Shown here in pieces: positions 39,538 to 43,536 of a stretch of 43,536 bases of DNA; positions within the stretch are counted from its first letter, which is position 1; every line of letters starts with the position of its first letter. The position numbers and the translations under genes are program-made. Origin of the DNA: UBA3478 sp036782715 (GTDB lineage Bacteria > Bacteroidota > Bacteroidia > Flavobacteriales > Flavobacteriaceae). The notes below the pieces were generated by a model. The model worked only from the letters and a program-made list of their open reading frames with translations. It made no database searches and was not told the origin of the DNA. The stretch is taken from positions 1 to 43,536 of the forward strand of contig DAIPYN010000011.1 of the NCBI GenBank assembly GCA_036782715.1. Direction: 5' to 3'.

Positions 39538-41964
39538 TTAAAAATCAAAGAAGATTGCGTTTGCCACGAATCTTTTTGCTCCGTACCAAAATCCTCTAAA
39601 GACAAGATTATCGGTAAAGTATACTACATTACCTCGCCCGTGATTTTCTGCGCCAATAAATAAACTTTTTGAGAGCGGTTTTAGAGCATTAGATCCTGCA
39701 AATCCCGCAATAGGAGTTGTGTCTTCTTCAAAGCTAACAAGATTGCCAGAGGGTAGTAATTCGTAAGTATTTGAATTTAATTTTAAACCGTAATAGTCAG
39801 AATCATATCCATAGGCCACTGGATGAGTCGTATCTACTTTTGTTTTAAAAATTGCCCCAGTAATGTAATTCTTGATCCCCTCTCTTTCTTGTAATTCATA
39901 AGGAAGTAATGGGTCGCTACTAGATCTATCTCTTTCTTTTGACTTGATATGGAAGCTGCCCTGGCGACTTAAGGCACTCAGTGCTCCTGATTGAGCAATA
40001 AGTTTTCCTCCATTACTAACCCATTTTTCAATGGTACTTAAAGTATGATCATCAAAGTTGCGATAATTGCCATCTGGCATAATCAATACGTCATAATTGT
40101 CTAAATCGTAGTATCCTAGGTATTCCGTATTTAATACCGTAACCGGGTAGTTCAGATCGTTCTCTAAAAAGTACCACCACTCTCCAAAGTTGTATGAAGA
40201 AATGCCTTCGCCCTTAAATAGAGCGACTTTAACTGCATTTGTTTTTGTAACTGAAGGCGATCCAAAGTCTTTACCACTATCTACAAATCCAGTAGAAACT
40301 CCTTTGAATTCTACTTCGAATTCTTCACTGATTTGCGCTAGGGTATTTTCGAGATTCGTATTCTCTGCGGCTAACAGAATGCTGGATCCGGCATGAAAAG
40401 AAGCTTCGTCTACTCTAAAATCACTGTAGCTTGTTCTAACAGTCATTCCTCGATCTAGAAGGGCGGCAAGTGCTTTTTGACTCGCAAATCCTTGATAGTC
40501 CATCACATAAGCATAAGCGTCTTTTGGGATTATATTTAGTGTACCCCCAGATTCTGTCATGCTATAGGGTACTTTTTTAGTCGAGAGAAGTGCGTTCACA
40601 TCATAAGCAAAAGGAAGAGACCAAGCGGTGATATCATATGTAATACTGTCATTTAGCTTGGTATTCGGTTCCAATAAAACATGAATCAATTTGTTTTTTA
40701 CTTGACCAGCAGGAATGATTAAGCTGTTTTCATCTGCCTTTATTCGCTTTTGGGTTTGTGTACGGTAATCATATCCACTAACCAAACTTCCTTTTCCTCG
40801 GCCGTAAGTGATTTGATGTTTTTCTAGCAACTGAGTTAATGCTTTAAGATTGTCAGTATTCCCACTAAGCACATAGGTTTTCGGATCGTCAAGCCCTTCT
40901 TGTACGAAATTGGCCATTTCTTTTTGAAGACGCTTTCCATTTTTATAAGCCATTTCTACTGTAGAAATACCAGTAGTAAAATGGTGAGCGATACGATCTT
41001 TAAGGGTAAGTAGATTTCCATCGCTATTTCGAATGGCTAGACCAGCTCTTCCGCTTCCGCCTTGTTCGTAAGTCATGCCGATCGCTCCGTGGTAGGTGGG
41101 GTAAGTATCCCCGTAACTCGGATATAATAAATCAAATCGTTCTTTGGTGAAATATAACCATCCATTCGCATCGAAGTACTTGGCATGATTGCGGCCGATT
41201 TCATCCTGAAATTGCTTCTGAAAATCAGTGATTACTTCGTGTAGTGGTTCTGCTGCTGGTGCAAAGTAATACGGTTGGTCAACACCCTGCTCATGAAAAT
41301 CGACATGAATTTGCGGTTGCCACTTCTGGTATTGGGGTAATCTTGCCTGACTTTCTACTTGAGTCATCCAAACCCAGTCGCGATTTAAATCAAACACATA
41401 ATGGTTCGTTCTTCCAGAGTGCCAAGGTTCGAAGTGTTCTGCACTGTTTGGGTCAGGTTGAATTCTATTGTTCTTGGTTTGGTTGTACCAATTCACGTAA
41501 CGGTCTCTCCCGTCTGGGTTGATACAAGGATCGATAATTACCAACGTATTTTCAAGGTAATCGCGCTTTGCGGTGAGTAATTCAAAAGCGGTTTTCATTG
41601 AGGCCTCGGTACTCACACTTTCATTACCGTGAACATTGTAACTCAGCCATACAATAGAATGGTCGTTATTGGATTCTCCAACTAAACTTTTTAAATGATT
41701 TTCTCGAATCGCTTCACGATTCGAAATAATGTCCTTACTTCCTAGAAAAACAAGGTAAAGAGGTCTCCCTTCATTGGTTTCGCCATATTTTTCAAGCACG
41801 ACTCGATCTGGGTCGGCTTTAGCGAGTTGCTGATAGTATTCTACTACTTTGTGATGTCTAGTAAATGAATCGCCTAATTCATATCCTAAGAATTCTGAAG
41901 GCGACTGAATTTGTCCGAACGAGAAGGAGAAGACTCCTAAAATAACGAAGAGGTTTTTGAACAT
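39538..41964 (-). CDS. Second large secreted M14 zinc carboxypeptidase
   Basis: An 808-residue exported peptidase with a signal peptide at 1-17. The M14 domain has zinc ligands His112 and Glu115 (VHGNES), His224 (VDFHEQG), Arg195 in LNRDW and catalytic Glu300 (TYEQGGSG). The C-terminal half resembles a class I glutamine-amidotransferase-like fold (VKVALFKGEGISSYNFGEWW, DVLIMPDGNYR, SNGGKLIAQSG). It ends in FTDNLVFRGFWYG, matching the paralog at 13211-15748. It appears monocistronic, with a TAGTTTTA partial -7 box upstream. Confidence 0.92.
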   Translation of the reverse strand: MFKNLFVILGVFSFSFGQIQSPSEFLGYELGDSFTRHHKVVEYYQQLAKADPDRVVLEKYGETNEGRPLYLVFLGSKDIISNREAIRENHLKSLVGESNNDHSIVWLSYNVHGNESVSTEASMKTAFELLTAKRDYLENTLVIIDPCINPDGRDRYVNWYNQTKNNRIQPDPNSAEHFEPWHSGRTNHYVFDLNRDWVWMTQVESQARLPQYQKWQPQIHVDFHEQGVDQPYYFAPAAEPLHEVITDFQKQFQDEIGRNHAKYFDANGWLYFTKERFDLLYPSYGDTYPTYHGAIGMTYEQGGSGRAGLAIRNSDGNLLTLKDRIAHHFTTGISTVEMAYKNGKRLQKEMANFVQEGLDDPKTYVLSGNTDNLKALTQLLEKHQITYGRGKGSLVSGYDYRTQTQKRIKADENSLIIPAGQVKNKLIHVLLEPNTKLNDSITYDITAWSLPFAYDVNALLSTKKVPYSMTESGGTLNIIPKDAYAYVMDYQGFASQKALAALLDRGMTVRTSYSDFRVDEASFHAGSSILLAAENTNLENTLAQISEEFEVEFKGVSTGFVDSGKDFGSPSVTKTNAVKVALFKGEGISSYNFGEWWYFLENDLNYPVTVLNTEYLGYYDLDNYDVLIMPDGNYRNFDDHTLSTIEKWVSNGGKLIAQSGALSALSRQGSFHIKSKERDRSSSDPLLPYELQEREGIKNYITGAIFKTKVDTTHPVAYGYDSDYYGLKLNSNTYELLPSGNLVSFEEDTTPIAGFAGSNALKPLSKSLFIGAENHGRGNVVYFTDNLVFRGFWYGAKRFVANAIFFDF

Positions 41965-42037
41965 TTTTAAAACTATTTTGAGACTGAAAAGCTACAAAAA
42001 TTAGTCCGTATCTTTACCCTTCACTGTTGTGATCTTT

Positions 42038-43536
42038 ATGGCGAACACCACATTTGATTTTACCGATATTCCTTTTTTCAATTCCTTAGTCAGGGATTAT
42101 TTGTCTGGTGAACTTTCCTCAGACTTTTATGGAGAACAGGCAGATCTTGAAGGGTTTGAAAATCAAATTAAGAAGGTTCAATTTTCAAAGTCACAGCGCG
42201 AAGTCTTGGTAGCAAGCCTAAAGCAACAGTACAAAGACTTTTCCTCGGAGATTACAAGTAATCAGATTACGTCTTTATCCCGAGAAAACACCTACACCAT
42301 TACTACCGGTCATCAATTAAATCTTGCGACGGGTCCGCTGTATTTTCTTCATAAAATTGCGCATGTCATTTCTTTAAGTGACTACCTGAATACCCAGTTT
42401 ACGAACTGTCATTTTGTTCCTGTTTATTGGATGGCCACCGAGGATCACGATTTTGCAGAGATCAATCATTTTTTTAGTGAAGGCAAAAAGTTTGTGTGGG
42501 AAAGCGAACAAGAGGGTGCGGTCGGACGTTTCTCCACAACCGGTATAGCGCCTGTAATAAATGCTTTAATCGGACAGTATCCTTCTGCTCCCTTTAACGA
42601 TGCATTGAGTACTTTGTTAGTGGATGCTTACCAGGAAAGATCGTTATCAGAGGCCACTCGAAAACTAGTTCATCATCTTTTTGGGGATAAAGGTTTAGTT
42701 ATCATTGACGCAGATTGTAAAGAGCTAAAAGGATTAGCTACCCATTTGTGGTTAAATGAGTTGGAGACTGGTTTTTCGGCAAAAAAGGTAAGCGAGCAAA
42801 ATGCTAGGTTAGAAGCAAAGGGTTATCCCATACAGGTAAATCCCAGAGAGATTAATTTATTTTATTTAGAAGAGAATAAAAGAACCCGTATCACCAAAGA
42901 GGGTGCTAATGCGTACTCCTTAGCCGATCAAAGCATGCGGTGGACTAAAAAAGATCTTATTAATGAGGTTCATGCACATCCCGAAAGGATATCTCCCAAT
43001 GTGCTTTTACGTCCGCTCTATCAAGAAACTATACTTCCCAATCTAGCATACGCTGGTGGGGGTGGCGAGCTTTCGTATTGGCTGCAACTAAAAACAACAT
43101 TTGAGTCGGCTAATCTCCGATTTCCAATACTTCTAGCCAGAAATTCATTCTTGTTAGTGGATCAAAAAACGGTAAAGAAGTGTAAGGCATTAGATTTGGA
43201 TTGGATTCATTTTTTCAAATCAAAAGACGCCCTAATTAATTTTGAGATCCGTAGGGTATCTAATATTGATTTAGACTTTACTCCAGCACATCAATTACTT
43301 GAAGATCAGTTTATTCGACTTCGTCAAATTGCACGTAAGACAGATAAGAGCTTCGAAGGAGCGGTTAATGCTCAAGAGAAGAAGCAGAAAAAGGGTTTGC
43401 AACAACTTGAAAAACGATTGCTTAAAGCCCAGAAACGGATCTTGTCAGACCATGTTTCAAGAATAGCAGAGCTACATGATAGCATCAAGCCTTTAGGGGG
43501 ACATCAAGAGCGCATTGAAAATTTCTCATTTTTCTA
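42038..43536 (+). CDS. bshC: Bacillithiol biosynthesis cysteine-adding enzyme BshC (cut by window end)
   Basis: A partial gene with no stop before the window edge: 499 complete codons of a family usually near 530. It catalyses the last step of bacillithiol synthesis, joining cysteine to glucosaminyl-malate. Family blocks are TDIPFFNSLVRDYLSG at the start, ITTGHQLNLATGPLYFLHK, PVYWMATEDHDFAEINH, LRPLYQETILPNLAYAGGGGE and the near C-terminal GGHQERIENF. The ATG at 42038 is supported by this N-terminus. A TATCTTTA box lies at 42009-42016. Together with the YfiT/BstA-like gene it indicates bacillithiol use. Confidence 0.95.
   Translation, partial: MANTTFDFTDIPFFNSLVRDYLSGELSSDFYGEQADLEGFENQIKKVQFSKSQREVLVASLKQQYKDFSSEITSNQITSLSRENTYTITTGHQLNLATGPLYFLHKIAHVISLSDYLNTQFTNCHFVPVYWMATEDHDFAEINHFFSEGKKFVWESEQEGAVGRFSTTGIAPVINALIGQYPSAPFNDALSTLLVDAYQERSLSEATRKLVHHLFGDKGLVIIDADCKELKGLATHLWLNELETGFSAKKVSEQNARLEAKGYPIQVNPREINLFYLEENKRTRITKEGANAYSLADQSMRWTKKDLINEVHAHPERISPNVLLRPLYQETILPNLAYAGGGGELSYWLQLKTTFESANLRFPILLARNSFLLVDQKTVKKCKALDLDWIHFFKSKDALINFEIRRVSNIDLDFTPAHQLLEDQFIRLRQIARKTDKSFEGAVNAQEKKQKKGLQQLEKRLLKAQKRILSDHVSRIAELHDSIKPLGGHQERIENFSFF

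Overview
The window is a gene-dense chromosomal segment of a marine-type flavobacterium-like member of the Bacteroidota. That placement is inference from gene content and signals: a DUF3276 PUR-alpha-like protein, a long NusB of about 315 residues, DUF5606 beside peptide deformylase, a two-motif DnaJ zinc finger, bacillithiol genes, almost no Shine-Dalgarno sequences, and recurrent TAnnTTTG promoter boxes (the Bacteroidota -7 element). I see no rRNA, tRNA, CRISPR array, insertion sequence, prophage or integration site, and no gene-free stretch longer than 300 bases. The longest gaps (about 160-180 bases at 3850-4020, 9009-9166 and 25076-25254) hold promoters or terminators.

Layout. 41-1121: Lrp/AsnC regulator and a DUF1684 lipoprotein. 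1172-3849 (minus): nitrogen operon glnB-amt-BBP2 porin. 4021-5617 (minus): ilvE, a 61-residue membrane protein and the fluoride channel crcB. 5672-7263: mnmD and a TIGR01777 epimerase. 7332-9008: grpE-dnaJ. 9167-13208: a sigma-54 activator without a DNA-binding domain, a secreted M28 peptidase, a cyclophilin-FKBP fusion and a YfiT/BstA-like thiol transferase. 13211-17970 (minus): ABC exporter half, DUF3276 protein, large M14 carboxypeptidase. 18059-23291: nusB, DUF1573 lipoprotein, yajC, pyrD, HMG-CoA-lyase-like protein, guaB. 23293-25075 (minus): lysA and a thioredoxin. 25255-26448: sucC. 26481-30238 (minus): ABC-2 pair and uvrB. 30308-31363: a conserved-looking unknown with kinase-like motifs. 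31360-36306 (minus): NA37 nucleoid protein, PRiA4_ORF3-like protein, ctaA, cca, glycosyltransferase. 36351-37169: second glycosyltransferase. 37170-37985 (minus): dapD. 38072-39483: ruvX, def, DUF5606. 39538-41964 (minus): second M14 carboxypeptidase. 42038-end: bshC, cut by the window edge.

How the genes connect. glnB, amt and the porin form an ammonium uptake and sensing unit. dapD and lysA are two steps of the succinylase diaminopimelate/lysine route. bshC and the YfiT/BstA-like gene point to bacillithiol as low-molecular-weight thiol. grpE and dnaJ serve DnaK. Secreted M28 and M14 enzymes plus the porin fit a protein-degrading heterotroph. Most of the window is housekeeping. The strongest candidates for new biology are the kinase-like unknown at 30308-31363, the sigma-54 activator lacking a DNA-binding domain, and several promoter and start-codon arrangements that predict leaderless or very short-leader mRNAs.
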